64,000 bases of DNA from Bacteroidota bacterium (lineage in GTDB: Bacteria; Bacteroidota; Ignavibacteria; UBA10030; UBA6906), in assembly GCA_030835135.1 (NCBI GenBank), contig JAUQWO010000079.1:1-64000 (forward strand), in the 5' to 3' direction. The notes under the pieces were generated by a model. It was not told where the DNA came from and made no database searches. It saw only the letters and a list, made by a program, of their open reading frames with translations. Positions 15,702 through 24,832 of this stretch are shown in pieces. The position numbers and the translations under genes were made by a program. Every line of letters begins with the position of its first letter. The first letter of the stretch is position 1.

Positions 15702-17048
15702 ATGATGAAGCGTGTGATCCTCTTGACGCTCCTCGCCGCCGGGCTCTTCAGTATGACGGCAACAGCGCAGGACCCGGCGCCGGTGACGCGTGAACAGCTG
15801 GAGGAGGTCAAGGGTGCGTTGGACGGGCTCAACGAATCGTTCGCGGAATACCGCGGCTTTGTGGACGCCCTCCGGAAGATCAAGATCTCGGGGTATCTGC
15901 AGACCCAGTTCCGTTCCACCGACCTCATCAATGCGCCCTGGTCCATCGGCAACTTCTCCGGCGGGGCGTTTCCGGTGAATGCCAAGAATCTGTTTCAGGT
16001 GCGCCGCGGACGGATAAAGTTCAACTATGACAATACGCTGACCCAGTTCGTCATTCAGGCCGACTTCATCAACACGGGGTTCTCCCTGAAGGATGCCTAT
16101 GCTGCCGTGACGGATCCGTGGTACAGAACATTTGGCGTCCAGGCGGGTGTCTTCGACAGACCGTTCGGGTATGAGATCTCACTGTCTTCCAGTAACCGTG
16201 AGACCCCCGAACGATCGCGGTTGTTCCAGACGCTCTTTCCCGGGGAACGGGACCTGGGTGCCAAGATCATTGTAGTTCCGCAGACGGGCATCCTCACCAA
16301 CCTGCGCCTGGACATCGGGCTCTTCAACGGGGTCGGGCCGAATGCCAATGAGGTCGACAACTTCAAGGACCTTGCGGGGCATCTGGCCTACCAGATCCCG
16401 TTCGAGGAGGCCAATGCCGAACTCGATCTTGGCGTGTCGGGGTATCTCGGAAATGTCCGCTCCGCGTCGAGGAACATCTATGCGATGGCCGATCCCGGCA
16501 CGGGCGTGAAACGTTTCGTGGTGGACAGCACCGCCACGAATCTGAGTATGGGCGTGGAGCGGACGTACATCGGATTCGATGCGCAGCTCTATCTGAATGT
16601 CCTCCCCTTCGGCGGTACGATCCTTCGCGGAGAGTATGTTGCAGGTAAGCAGCCGGGGACCCTTGGCAGCAATGCCAGTCTGCAGGCCGCTGTCACGGGC
16701 GACATCGCGAAGCGGTCGTTCAATGGATACTACGCATATCTCGTGCAGAACTTCGGGTCGCATGACCAGGTCGTGCTCAAGTATGACGTACTCACGCCGA
16801 ACACCGACGTGACCGTCGCGGATTTCCGGACCGGCACCAATTTGACGGTCGCGGACATCGCCTTCACGACCCTCGGTCTCGGGTACATCCACTATCTGGA
16901 TGACAATGTGAAGGTGGTGGTGTACTACGAACTCATTGCGAACCAGAAGCTCGATCCTTCGCTCCTCGCGGTGTCATCGGCGCTCTTTCCGTACACGTCG
17001 GATGTACGCGACAACGTGCTGACCGTGCGGATGCAGTACAAATTCTAA
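15702..17048 (+). CDS. Phosphate-selective porin-like outer membrane protein (OprP/OprO type)
   Basis: Outer membrane channel expected to let phosphate or anions into the periplasm for PstS. It has a signal peptide ending TATAQ, a short coiled-coil-like segment (about residues 28-55), then a beta-barrel rich in alternating aromatic strands, starting KISGYLQTQF and ending RMQYKF, with a terminal Phe as in outer membrane barrels. Length 448 aa fits porin O/P family members. AAAGG precedes the ATG pair at 15702/15705. It is the first gene of the phosphate operon, 27 bases upstream of pstS and directly behind the 11-bp repeat array. Anion selectivity is inferred from family and operon. Confidence 0.85.
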   Translation: MMKRVILLTLLAAGLFSMTATAQDPAPVTREQLEEVKGALDGLNESFAEYRGFVDALRKIKISGYLQTQFRSTDLINAPWSIGNFSGGAFPVNAKNLFQVRRGRIKFNYDNTLTQFVIQADFINTGFSLKDAYAAVTDPWYRTFGVQAGVFDRPFGYEISLSSSNRETPERSRLFQTLFPGERDLGAKIIVVPQTGILTNLRLDIGLFNGVGPNANEVDNFKDLAGHLAYQIPFEEANAELDLGVSGYLGNVRSASRNIYAMADPGTGVKRFVVDSTATNLSMGVERTYIGFDAQLYLNVLPFGGTILRGEYVAGKQPGTLGSNASLQAAVTGDIAKRSFNGYYAYLVQNFGSHDQVVLKYDVLTPNTDVTVADFRTGTNLTVADIAFTTLGLGYIHYLDDNVKVVVYYELIANQKLDPSLLAVSSALFPYTSDVRDNVLTVRMQYKF

Positions 17049-17075
17049 CATAACGCCAACAAAGGACACCGGACA

Positions 17076-17903
17076 ATGAAGACACTCGCAGTTGCACTCG
17101 CCGCGGCCCTGACCCTGCAGGTTACGGCCGGGGTGGCACAGGAGAAGATCACCGTGAAAGGCTCGGATACCATGGTCATCCTTGCACAGCGGTGGGCGGA
17201 GAAGTACATGAGCAAGACCAGTGGTGTGACGATCCAGGTGACCGGCGGGGGGTCGGGCACCGGCATCTCTGCGCTCATCAACGGGACCACGGATATCTGC
17301 AACGCCTCGCGGCCGATGAAGCCGTCCGAACGTGAGAAACTGAAGGTCCGCTACGGTTCGCTGGGTGTGGAGATCAAAGTGGCCCGCGACGGTTTATCGG
17401 TCTATGTCCACGAATCCAGTCCCATCACCGAGCTGAGCATCGCGCAGCTCAAGGCGATCTACACCGGTCAGATCACGAACTGGAAGGATGTCGGCGGCCG
17501 GGATGAACGGATCATCGTCTATGGGCGCGAAAACAATTCCGGTACGTATGTCTACTTCAAGGACAACGTGCTGGAGGGCGACGACTATACACCGTCCATG
17601 CAGAGCATGCCGGGCACGGCAGCGGTGGTGAATGCCGTCGCAAAGGACAAGGCTGGGATCGGGTATGGCGGCGCTGCGTACGGCCGCGGGATCCGTGAGA
17701 TCAAAGTGAAGCGAGATGCCGGCAGCACGGCGTATCCCCCGAATGCAGAGACGATCAAGAATGGGACCTACCCGATCAGCAGGTTCCTGTATATGTACGT
17801 CAAGACACGTCCCGCCGGTGCGGTCAAGGAGTACATCGACTGGATCCTGAGCGACGAAGGTCAAAGGGTTGTGAATGAGGTCGGCTATTTCCCGGTCCGT
17901 TGA
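17076..17903 (+). CDS. pstS: Phosphate ABC transporter substrate-binding protein PstS
   Basis: Periplasmic phosphate-binding protein that delivers inorganic phosphate to PstCA. It has a signal peptide (to about residue 21), then the PstS-like fold with GSDTM near the mature N-terminus, GGGSGTGISALINGT, the hallmark TGQITNWKDVGG, and RENNSGTYVYF. Length 275 aa is typical of the shorter bacterial form. It is the second gene of the operon, with pstC 37 bases downstream. Good agreement in fold motifs and operon order leaves little doubt. Confidence 0.95.
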   Translation: MKTLAVALAAALTLQVTAGVAQEKITVKGSDTMVILAQRWAEKYMSKTSGVTIQVTGGGSGTGISALINGTTDICNASRPMKPSEREKLKVRYGSLGVEIKVARDGLSVYVHESSPITELSIAQLKAIYTGQITNWKDVGGRDERIIVYGRENNSGTYVYFKDNVLEGDDYTPSMQSMPGTAAVVNAVAKDKAGIGYGGAAYGRGIREIKVKRDAGSTAYPPNAETIKNGTYPISRFLYMYVKTRPAGAVKEYIDWILSDEGQRVVNEVGYFPVR

Positions 17904-17940
17904 CCCTGCCTTCGCGCAGCATCTGAACACAGTGAGCACC

Positions 17941-19017
17941 ATGAAACAGCATCAGCACGAAGCAACGCGACTCCTTACCCGGGCGGACCTGCGGAAGCGG
18001 ACCCGTCCGGCGGAGTTCATCGCAGAAACGTCGATCACCGGCATCGCGTTCGTCTCCCTGGCGGCGATCGTCATGATCTTCATCTTCGCGTTCCGCGAGG
18101 CCGCGCCCATCTTCTCTCAGCCGGATGTCGCGGCCGGCCAGGTGCAGGCACCGATCGAGGAGCAGGAGACGTACGGCGAGGAGATGGTGGCCAGTGCTCC
18201 TGAGAGTGCCGCGCCGGGAAAGGAGAGCGCCCGCACGGACCGTGACGCGGAAGAGGGGGCCACGCTGGAGAATCTGCTCGGCTCCGTGTGGCAGCCCGTG
18301 TCGTCGGTCCCCAAGTTCGGCCTGCTTCCCCTGGTGGTCGGGTCGTTCAAGGTCACCCTCCTGGCGATCCTGCTTGCCGCACCGATCGGCATCCTTGCGG
18401 CGTTGTTCACCGCATCGTTCGCCCCGCGGTGGTCACGCGAGGTGCTGAAGCCGACGATCGAGATCCTGGCCGGATTCCCCTCGGTGGTCATCGGGTTCTT
18501 CGGGCTGGTCACGCTTGCCACGCTCCTCCAGTCGGTGTTCGGGTACACCTACCGGTTGAATGCGTTCGTCGGTGGCGTGGCGATGTCCCTTGCCGTCATC
18601 CCCATCATCTATACGGTGACGGAGGATGCTCTGAATGCGGTCCCGAAGTACCTTACCGAGGCCAGTCTGGCCCTTGGTGCAACGAAGTGGGAGACCGCGC
18701 TGTTCGTGACGTTGCCCGCGGCGACGCCCGGGGTCTTTGCCGCGGTGGTGCTGGGGTTCGGCCGCGCCTTCGGCGAGACGATGATCGTGCTCATGGTCAC
18801 CGGGAATGCGGCACTCCTGAGTCCGGGGATCTTCGAACCCGTTCGTACCATGTCCGCGACCATCGGCTCAGAAATGGCGGAAGTGGTCTTCGGCGACACA
18901 CACTACACGGTTCTGTTCCTGATCGGCGCGATCCTGTTCCTGTTCACATTCTCGCTCAACGCCGTCGCTGAGATCTTCGTGCGCAAGAGGCTGTTGCGCC
19001 GGTTCGGAGGGGGCTGA
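17941..19017 (+). CDS. pstC: Phosphate ABC transporter permease PstC
   Basis: Inner-membrane permease subunit. A first membrane segment lies near residues 38-55, then an unusually long polar, acidic loop (about residues 60-115, rich in Glu, Ala and Asp). The standard permease core follows, with the EAA-loop signature [20 protein letters not shown] (about 240) and several helices. The start is ATG 17941; an in-frame ATG at 17875 would overlap pstS and lacks support, and GTG 17932 is possible. The extended loop between helices 1 and 2 is the odd feature. The pstA start follows immediately after the stop. Confidence 0.93.
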   Translation: MKQHQHEATRLLTRADLRKRTRPAEFIAETSITGIAFVSLAAIVMIFIFAFREAAPIFSQPDVAAGQVQAPIEEQETYGEEMVASAPESAAPGKESARTDRDAEEGATLENLLGSVWQPVSSVPKFGLLPLVVGSFKVTLLAILLAAPIGILAALFTASFAPRWSREVLKPTIEILAGFPSVVIGFFGLVTLATLLQSVFGYTYRLNAFVGGVAMSLAVIPIIYTVTEDALNAVPKYLTEASLALGATKWETALFVTLPAATPGVFAAVVLGFGRAFGETMIVLMVTGNAALLSPGIFEPVRTMSATIGSEMAEVVFGDTHYTVLFLIGAILFLFTFSLNAVAEIFVRKRLLRRFGGG

Positions 19018-19018
19018 C

Positions 19019-19930
19019 ATGGTGACGAAGAAGCGGAGGCTCATCGGGGCCGGGGTCATCGGCATCAGTGCCATCGCAGCCCTGGCCATCGTGGGCATCG
19101 TAGCCGCCGTCACGGGGACGATCGTTGCGGGCGGCTGGAGCACGCTCTCCTGGGAATTCCTGACGGCGGCTCCCTCGGAAGGAATGACGGCAGGTGGGAT
19201 CTTCCCGGCGATCGTCGGGACGGTCTTCCTGGTCGTCATGATGTCCATCGCCGGCGTGCCGATCGGGACGGTCACGGCGATCTATTTATGTGAGTATGCC
19301 GGAACCCGTTCGGTGCTGGCACGCGGGATTCGGTTCGCCGTGAACACTCTGGCCGGTGTGCCGGCGATCGTGTTCGGATTGTTCGGATTGGGATTCTTCA
19401 TTCAGTTCGTCGGCGGAGGGATAGACCGGGCGCTGACCGGGGGAGCGGAACTCCGATGGGCGCAGCCGAACATCCTGTGGGCCAGCCTCACCATGGCACT
19501 GCTCACGCTCCCGGTGGTGATCATCTCCGTGGAGGAGGCGATCAAGACCGTGCCGCAGGATCTCCGGGCGGCGAGCCTTGCCCTGGGGGCAACGAAGTGG
19601 CAGACGATCCGCCGGGTGGTGATCCCGAATTCGTTGACGGGCATCATGACCGGCGGGATACTTGCGGTGAGCCGGGGAGCAGGGGAGGTCGCTCCCATTC
19701 TCTTCACCGGAGCGGCCTATTTTCTTCCCCACCTGCCGACGGCGCTGTCGGACCAGTTCATGGAGCTGGGATACCACATTTATATCATGTCCACACAGTC
19801 CACGGACGTCGACGCAACACGGGGGATCCAGTACGCCACCACGCTGGTCCTGCTTCTGCTCACGTTCCTCCTGAATTTCTCGGCCATCTATCTCCGTTCC
19901 CGGATACGGGCGCGGCAACAACGCTCATGA
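19019..19930 (+). CDS. pstA: Phosphate ABC transporter permease PstA
   Basis: Second permease subunit forming the channel with PstC. It has six hydrophobic segments and the EAA-loop motif [20 protein letters not shown] (about residue 190) that contacts PstB. At 303 aa it is of normal length. ATG 19019 begins one base after the pstC stop, and its own stop overlaps the pstB start in ATGA. An in-frame overlap of this kind implies coupled translation and fixed stoichiometry. Confidence 0.94.
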   Translation: MVTKKRRLIGAGVIGISAIAALAIVGIVAAVTGTIVAGGWSTLSWEFLTAAPSEGMTAGGIFPAIVGTVFLVVMMSIAGVPIGTVTAIYLCEYAGTRSVLARGIRFAVNTLAGVPAIVFGLFGLGFFIQFVGGGIDRALTGGAELRWAQPNILWASLTMALLTLPVVIISVEEAIKTVPQDLRAASLALGATKWQTIRRVVIPNSLTGIMTGGILAVSRGAGEVAPILFTGAAYFLPHLPTALSDQFMELGYHIYIMSTQSTDVDATRGIQYATTLVLLLLTFLLNFSAIYLRSRIRARQQRS

Positions 19931-20703
19931 CCACCGGACCCTTGCCACTGCAACCGAAGATCAGTACCTCGACCCTCAGCGTTCTGTATGGCGCGAAAGC
20001 TGCGGTGAAGAATGTCTCTCTCGACATCCCGGCCAACAAAGTGACCGCCTTCATCGGCCCTTCCGGGTGCGGGAAGTCCACGTTCCTCCGCTCGTTCAAC
20101 CGGATGAACGACCTGATCGAGGGCGCACACATCGAAGGCAGCGTGCGCATCGACGGGGTCGATATCTATGACCGTGGTATCGATGTCGTGGAACTACGGA
20201 AACGGGTCGGAATGATCTTCCAGCGTTCGAACCCGTTCCCGAAATCGATCTACGATAACATCGCATACGGTCCACGGGTGAACGGGATACGCGACCGGAA
20301 GCGGCTGGATGAGATCGTGGAATCCGCGCTGCGGCGCTCGGCGATCTGGGACGAGGTGAAGGACGATCTCGGTAAGAGCGCCCTGGCGCTCTCGGGTGGC
20401 CAGCAGCAGCGGCTGTGTATCGCACGGGCACTTGCCGTGGATCCGTCGGTCCTGCTGATGGACGAACCGGCGAGTGCGCTGGATCCGACCGCGACGGGGA
20501 AGATCGAGGAGCTGATCTACGAACTGAAGGACCGGTATACGATCGTGATCGTGACGCACAACATGCAGCAGGCGGCGCGGGTGAGCGACCTGACGGCATT
20601 CTTTTACCTCGGCGAGCTCGTGGAGTTCGATGAGACGCGGAAGATCTTCACGGCGCCATCGCACCGGCAGACCGAAGAATACATCACCGGACGATTCGGA
20701 TAG
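19927..20703 (+). CDS. pstB: Phosphate ABC transporter ATPase PstB
   Basis: Cytoplasmic ATPase of the phosphate importer, 258 aa. It has Walker [11 protein letters not shown]-loop region [17 protein letters not shown] signature LSGGQQQR, Walker [14 protein letters not shown] and the switch His in VTHNMQQA. All are the PstB forms. ATG 19927 is taken because it overlaps the pstA stop by four bases; the frame is open far upstream only as a by-product of overlapping high-GC coding. phoU starts three bases after the stop. Confidence 0.96.
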   Translation: MTTGPLPLQPKISTSTLSVLYGAKAAVKNVSLDIPANKVTAFIGPSGCGKSTFLRSFNRMNDLIEGAHIEGSVRIDGVDIYDRGIDVVELRKRVGMIFQRSNPFPKSIYDNIAYGPRVNGIRDRKRLDEIVESALRRSAIWDEVKDDLGKSALALSGGQQQRLCIARALAVDPSVLLMDEPASALDPTATGKIEELIYELKDRYTIVIVTHNMQQAARVSDLTAFFYLGELVEFDETRKIFTAPSHRQTEEYITGRFG

Positions 20704-20706
20704 GAT

Positions 20707-21384
20707 ATGGAACGACATTTCGAGCAGGACCTTGCGGAACTCCGTGCGGACATCGTCCGGATGGGACATCTTGTGGATGAACAGCTCGCGGGTGCGTGCC
20801 GGGCGCTGTTCTCGGGAGACACGTCGCTGGCCGCGCATGTGATCGCACGCGACACGGAGGTGGACCGGTACGATACGCTCATCGAAGAGCGATGCCAGAA
20901 GTACTTTGCCCTCACCGCACCGGTCGCAACAGATCTGCGCCTCCTCATGGCCGCACTCATGATCGATACGCAACTCGAGCGGATGGGGGATATCGCGGTG
21001 AACATCGCGGAGCGCGTCGCACCCCTGGCCGCCCACCAGAAGGTCCTTGGCGGGACGCGCATCGAAGAGATGACCTCTGCGGCGCTGACGATGGTGCGCG
21101 AGAGTCTGGACAGCTTCATCCGGGGGGATGCCGGGTTGGCGCGGCGTGTGGTGGAGGCGGACGCGTTGGTGGATGAGATCGACAGGGAGCTCCTGGGGAG
21201 GGTGATCGGGTTGATGGAGCATGATATCGCGCTGGTGACGCCGGGGGTCCACATACTGCTTCTGTCGCGCCACATCGAGCGTCTGGCGGACCATGCCACG
21301 AACGTGGCGGAGGACGTGATCTTCCTTGTGGAGGCCCGGGTGGTGAAGCACGCCTTGCGGGGAGGAGACACGGCCTCATTGTAG
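20707..21384 (+). CDS. phoU: Phosphate transport regulator PhoU
   Basis: PhoU couples the Pst transporter to the PhoR/PhoB sensor system and represses uptake when phosphate is plentiful. The 225-aa protein has the double three-helix-bundle pattern, with the metal-site repeats ERMGDIAVNIAE (about residues 97-108) and, in the second half, ERLADHATNVAEDV (about 195-208). It ends the operon. The stop codon lies at the edge of a G+C-rich palindrome that probably terminates the message. No phoB/phoR is in this window. Confidence 0.95.
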   Translation: MERHFEQDLAELRADIVRMGHLVDEQLAGACRALFSGDTSLAAHVIARDTEVDRYDTLIEERCQKYFALTAPVATDLRLLMAALMIDTQLERMGDIAVNIAERVAPLAAHQKVLGGTRIEEMTSAALTMVRESLDSFIRGDAGLARRVVEADALVDEIDRELLGRVIGLMEHDIALVTPGVHILLLSRHIERLADHATNVAEDVIFLVEARVVKHALRGGDTASL

Positions 21385-21405
21385 GGGTGGTGCATGCACC
21401 GCCCC
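21384..21405. repeat. REP-like palindrome, copy 3
   Basis: 22-bp palindrome GGGGTGGTGCA/TGCACCGCCCC with one G-T mismatch. It shares the GGTGCATGCACC core of the copies at 14929 and 15011. It begins on the last base of the phoU stop codon, as expected of a terminator or of a REP-like element inserted behind a gene. Confidence 0.8.
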
Positions 21406-21444
21406 TCCATCGATCCGATCCCAATTTTCGCAAGGGCGCAGCAA

Positions 21445-21464
21445 GGGCGCAGCATGCTGCGCCC
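21445..21464. repeat. Variant palindrome GGGCGCAGCATGCTGCGCCC
   Basis: Perfect 20-bp palindrome with arms GGGCGCAGCA and TGCTGCGCCC. It has the same general design as the other REP-like copies (G-rich arm, central CATG, CCCCTACA tail) but a different arm sequence. Its right edge overlaps the first unit of a 16-bp tandem array. Confidence 0.8.
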
Positions 21465-21522
21465 CTACACCCCTGCGCCCCTACACCCCTGCGCCCCTAC
21501 ACCCCTGCGCCCCTACACCCCT
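21459..21522 (+). repeat. Four perfect 16-bp tandem repeats
   Basis: Unit GCGCCCCTACACCCCT occurs four times without mismatch, starting at 21459, 21475, 21491 and 21507. The unit equals the right tail of the neighbouring palindrome, so it probably arose by slippage from that element. There are no spacers, so it is not a CRISPR array. The copy number may vary between strains. Confidence 0.9.
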
Positions 21523-21593
21523 ACACCGACCTGATGTTACATCCGCGGTTCCCTCCTATTTCCGGAACTTCTGATAATTTAAAAACATTCTAT

Positions 21594-21648
21594 TTGCTAC
21601 AATGCAACATTGTAGATACATTTTCGTCTACCTAATGACTTCTAGTCA
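21594..21648 (+). promoter_or_regulatory. Promoter and candidate TetR operators of the efflux operon
   Basis: TTGCTA at 21594-21599 and TACATT at 21617-21622 are 17 bp apart. An inverted repeat CTACAATG-CAA-CATTGTAG (21597-21615) fills the spacer, and a second, TGACT-TCT-AGTCA (21636-21648), lies about 13 bp before the start codon. A TetR repressor bound to either would block transcription of its own operon. This is an inference from position and symmetry. Confidence 0.6.
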
Positions 21649-21660
21649 GACAATGGAATT

Positions 21661-22368
21661 GTGGCAAAAATGGGCATAATCGAGCGAAAAGAGAGGGAAA
21701 AGGAGCGGCGGAAGGACGAGATCGTCGAGGCAGCCCGGAGGGTCTTTTTCGAGAAGGGCCTTGTAACTGCCACGATGGATGAGATCGCCGAGGCAGCGGA
21801 GCTCAGCAAAGCCACGCTCTACCTTCATTTCCCCAGTAAAGAGGACCTCTACCTTGCTGTCGCCATGGGCGGGTTGCGCGCCCTCCATGGGAAATTCCAG
21901 GAGATCATTGAACATGAACCTTCCATCGTCCGTGCGCTGCACCGGATGAAGGAGGCCTACATGGAGTTCTTCCGGACGCAGCGGCAGTACGTGCAGATGT
22001 TCAGCTTCCTGCAGATGTCGCAGTTCCACAAGCAGGTTTCCGACCACATGCGGTCCACATGCGACTCCGAGAACGACAAGCATTGGGAGGCGATCATCGG
22101 GCTGCTCCGCCGCGGTGTCGAACAGAAGATCATCCGTGATGATATCGATCCGACGGAGATGGCGATCGTGCTCTGGACCAATGCCTCGTCGCTGATGTTG
22201 CGGGCGGACAATGAGCACGACATGTGGAAGCGGCGCCGGAACATCGATCTGCGTAAAACAATGGAAACGTCGTTCCGTATGACCATTGATGCCATTCTTA
22301 CCCCTGCGGCGCGGCTGGAGTATCAGGCCCTGCTGCACGCTGAACACGCAGCTGTCCATCAATCATGA
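21661..22368 (+). CDS. TetR/AcrR family transcriptional regulator
   Basis: Probable repressor of the adjacent efflux genes. The N-terminal helix-turn-helix follows the TetR pattern: RRKDEIVEAARRVF, then TATMDEIAEAAELSKATLYLHF around residues 35-55. The ligand-binding domain fills the remaining 170 residues. The start may be GTG 21661 or ATG 21670; GGAA at 21655 is two bases from the first and 11 from the second, so the site does not settle it. It heads a four-gene operon with an outer membrane channel, a membrane fusion protein and an RND pump. Its own promoter carries two palindromes suitable for autoregulation. The inducer is unknown. Confidence 0.92.
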   Translation: MAKMGIIERKEREKERRKDEIVEAARRVFFEKGLVTATMDEIAEAAELSKATLYLHFPSKEDLYLAVAMGGLRALHGKFQEIIEHEPSIVRALHRMKEAYMEFFRTQRQYVQMFSFLQMSQFHKQVSDHMRSTCDSENDKHWEAIIGLLRRGVEQKIIRDDIDPTEMAIVLWTNASSLMLRADNEHDMWKRRRNIDLRKTMETSFRMTIDAILTPAARLEYQALLHAEHAAVHQS

Positions 22369-22375
22369 GGAATAC

Positions 22376-23719
22376 ATGAAACGCGGAGTCCTTCTGCTGA
22401 TCCTGGGTCTGGTGGTCGCGGCAACGGCCCTGCCACAGCAGAAACTGACCTTGACCATTGACCAGGCCATACAGACGGGCCTGGAGAACAGCAAGATGTT
22501 GCACACCTCACGCTACAAGGCGGAGGCCGCAGATGCCCGCGCGGGGGAAATGCAGGCGGCGGCCCTGCCCTCGCTCAAATTCAACGCCGCCTATACCCGT
22601 CTCAGTGATGTGCCGTCGCAGGGTTTCACGATGCCCGCCAATACCTTCGGGCCCGGGTTTCCTCCGGCACCGGTGAACATCGTACTCTCGCCGACGATCC
22701 TGGACAACTACACTCTGCGTGCGACAGTGCAGCAGCCGCTCTGGACCGGCGGGAGGATCTCCGGCGCCATCACGGCGGCGCAGGAAGCGGCCGTCGCATC
22801 GGAATTCGACCTGAAGAAGGACCGCGCCGATCTGATCTACAACATCACTGCGGCGTACTGGAACCTGTACCGTGCCCGTGAGGCAAAGACCTTCGTGGAC
22901 ACGAACGTCGCCCAGGTGAAGGCGCATCTCGTCGATGCCGGGAACCTGCAACGGCAGGGGATGATCACGAACAACGACCTGATGAAGGTCCAGGTGCAGC
23001 TCTCCGATGCGCAGGTCCGCGCGATCGATGCGGACAACATGGTCCGGATGGCACTCTACGCGCTCAACAACACGCTGGGGTTGCCGCTGCAGACGGAGAT
23101 CACCCTGGCATCCACCATGCAGCGTCACGACCGGAGCTATCCTTCGATCGATACGCTCGTCGAGCGCGCCATGAACACCCGGCCCGAACTCGCCGCCATG
23201 CAGGCGCGCGTGCGAGCAAGTGAAGCCGGTGTTACGGCCGCCCGCGGCGGATGGTGGCCGCAGATCGCCATGGTTGGCAACTACAACTACCTGAATCCCA
23301 ATCAGCGCTATTTCCCGCTGAAGAAGGAGTTCAAGGACAGCTGGGACGTCTCGGTCTCGCTCTCGTTCGATATCTGGAACTGGATGCAGACCGCCAACCA
23401 GTCGGCGCAGGCAACCGCGCAGCTTGCGCAGGCCAGGGAAGGGCTTGCGATGATGGGCGATGGCGTGATGCTGGAGGTGACGCAGAACTATCTGGGCATC
23501 CAGAAGGCCCGTGAGCGGGCGGCCGTGTCCGACAAGGGCGTGGCGCAGGCCGAAGAGAACTACCGCATCACCAAAGGAAAGTTCACGCAGGGGCTGGCCG
23601 CGAATTCGGAGTTGCTGGACGCCGAAGTGGCGCTCCTCCAGGCGCGACTGAACCTCGTGCAATCCATGGTCGACTATGAACTCGCCGTTGCCGGGCTGGC
23701 CCGCGCGATCGGTGAATAA
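22376..23719 (+). CDS. TolC-family outer membrane efflux protein
   Basis: Outer membrane channel of a tripartite efflux pump, 447 aa. After a signal peptide (MKRGVLLLILGLVVA...) the protein has the TolC duplication: long helical stretches, such as the segment beginning at residue 40 and the AEENYRITKGKFTQG motif near residue 395, alternating with short beta strands. ATG 22376 is preceded by ATGAGGA with good spacing; an upstream in-frame ATG would overlap the TetR gene. It is eight bases after the regulator and 30 before the membrane fusion gene. The exported substrate is not evident. Confidence 0.92.
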   Translation: MKRGVLLLILGLVVAATALPQQKLTLTIDQAIQTGLENSKMLHTSRYKAEAADARAGEMQAAALPSLKFNAAYTRLSDVPSQGFTMPANTFGPGFPPAPVNIVLSPTILDNYTLRATVQQPLWTGGRISGAITAAQEAAVASEFDLKKDRADLIYNITAAYWNLYRAREAKTFVDTNVAQVKAHLVDAGNLQRQGMITNNDLMKVQVQLSDAQVRAIDADNMVRMALYALNNTLGLPLQTEITLASTMQRHDRSYPSIDTLVERAMNTRPELAAMQARVRASEAGVTAARGGWWPQIAMVGNYNYLNPNQRYFPLKKEFKDSWDVSVSLSFDIWNWMQTANQSAQATAQLAQAREGLAMMGDGVMLEVTQNYLGIQKARERAAVSDKGVAQAEENYRITKGKFTQGLAANSELLDAEVALLQARLNLVQSMVDYELAVAGLARAIGE

Positions 23720-23749
23720 CTCAGACTCTCAGCGAACAGGAAGACATCT

Positions 23750-24814
23750 ATGCGAACCAGATCGAAGTTCATGCTTTTCGGCGGGCTCCTCCTGGCTGTG
23801 CTCGTGCTCCTGATGTTCAGGAACCGGGCTGCCATGAACGCCCCGACCTCCACCAGTGGTGTTGCCACCACGCACTCCGTTGCCATCGCGAAGGCCGTCC
23901 GCCAGCCCATCGATGAACGCTTCTCGGTGGTCGGAACGACCAGTGCCTTCAACGACGTCACGATCCTTTCCGAGACCTCGGGGCGGGTTGTGAAGGTGCT
24001 CGCCGAGGTGGGTGAGTACAAGCAGGCCGGTGCCGTGCTGGTCGAGGTGGACAGCGAGCTGAAGGTGGCCGCGTTCAAGGCGGCGGAAGTGGCATATGAG
24101 AAGGCGAAGAAGGACCTCGCGCGCTATGAAGCCCTGTTCAAGGAAGGCTCGGTTCCCGATGCCCAGATCGAACAGGCGCGGTGGGCGTTCCAGACGGCGG
24201 AGGCACAGTTTATCGTGGCCCGCCGTCAACTCGCGGACACCCGCATCACCACCCCCATTGCCGGTGTGGTGACCGCACGCTTCGTGAACCTCGGCACCAT
24301 GGTGATGGGTGCGCCGCAGGCCACACAGATCGCCAACGTCGTGGACCTGTCCCGGCTGAAGGTGAAGGTGAATGTCGCGGAGAGCGATGTGTTCAAGCTG
24401 CATCCGGGCGACGCCGTGGATGTTTCCACCGACGTGTTCCCCGGCACCGTGTTCGCCGGATCCGTCTTCACGGTGTCCTCAAAAGGCGATGACGCCCATA
24501 CCTATGGGGTGGAAGTGCTGGTCAAGGACCCCCAACAGCGGCTGAAGGCCGGCATGTTCGCGCGGGCGACATTCCGTCCGAAGTCCACCGTGACCTCCGT
24601 CCAGATCCCGCGCCGCGCCATCGTGGGCAGCATTCAGGACCCGAGCGTGTATGTGGTGAAGAGCGGCACGGCGCTCCTGCGTCCGGTGGTCGTGAAGCGC
24701 GAGGCGGGCCTGATGGTGGCACTGGCGAGCGGCGTGGCGGAAGGCGATTCGGTGGTGGTGGATGGGCAGAACAACCTGACAGACAACGCGTTCGTTGTCG
24801 TCCGTCAGCAGTAA
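23750..24814 (+). CDS. RND efflux membrane fusion protein (HlyD/AcrA family)
   Basis: Periplasmic adaptor linking the RND pump to the TolC-like channel, 354 aa. An N-terminal anchor helix (about residues 7-24) is followed by the lipoyl half-motif GRVVKVLAEVGEYKQAGAVLVEVD and a helical hairpin (about 105-160). The second lipoyl half, DTRITTPIAGVVTARFVNLG, and the beta-barrel domain complete it. The arrangement is that of MdtA/MexA-type adaptors. The stop lies 18 bases before the pump gene. Confidence 0.93.
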   Translation: MRTRSKFMLFGGLLLAVLVLLMFRNRAAMNAPTSTSGVATTHSVAIAKAVRQPIDERFSVVGTTSAFNDVTILSETSGRVVKVLAEVGEYKQAGAVLVEVDSELKVAAFKAAEVAYEKAKKDLARYEALFKEGSVPDAQIEQARWAFQTAEAQFIVARRQLADTRITTPIAGVVTARFVNLGTMVMGAPQATQIANVVDLSRLKVKVNVAESDVFKLHPGDAVDVSTDVFPGTVFAGSVFTVSSKGDDAHTYGVEVLVKDPQQRLKAGMFARATFRPKSTVTSVQIPRRAIVGSIQDPSVYVVKSGTALLRPVVVKREAGLMVALASGVAEGDSVVVDGQNNLTDNAFVVVRQQ

Positions 24815-24832
24815 CGGCAAGGACCTGAGAAC

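Noticed and set aside
21459-21522. 16-bp tandem repeats as a possible CRISPR array
   Set aside because: Units are directly adjacent with no spacers, and no cas genes are present.
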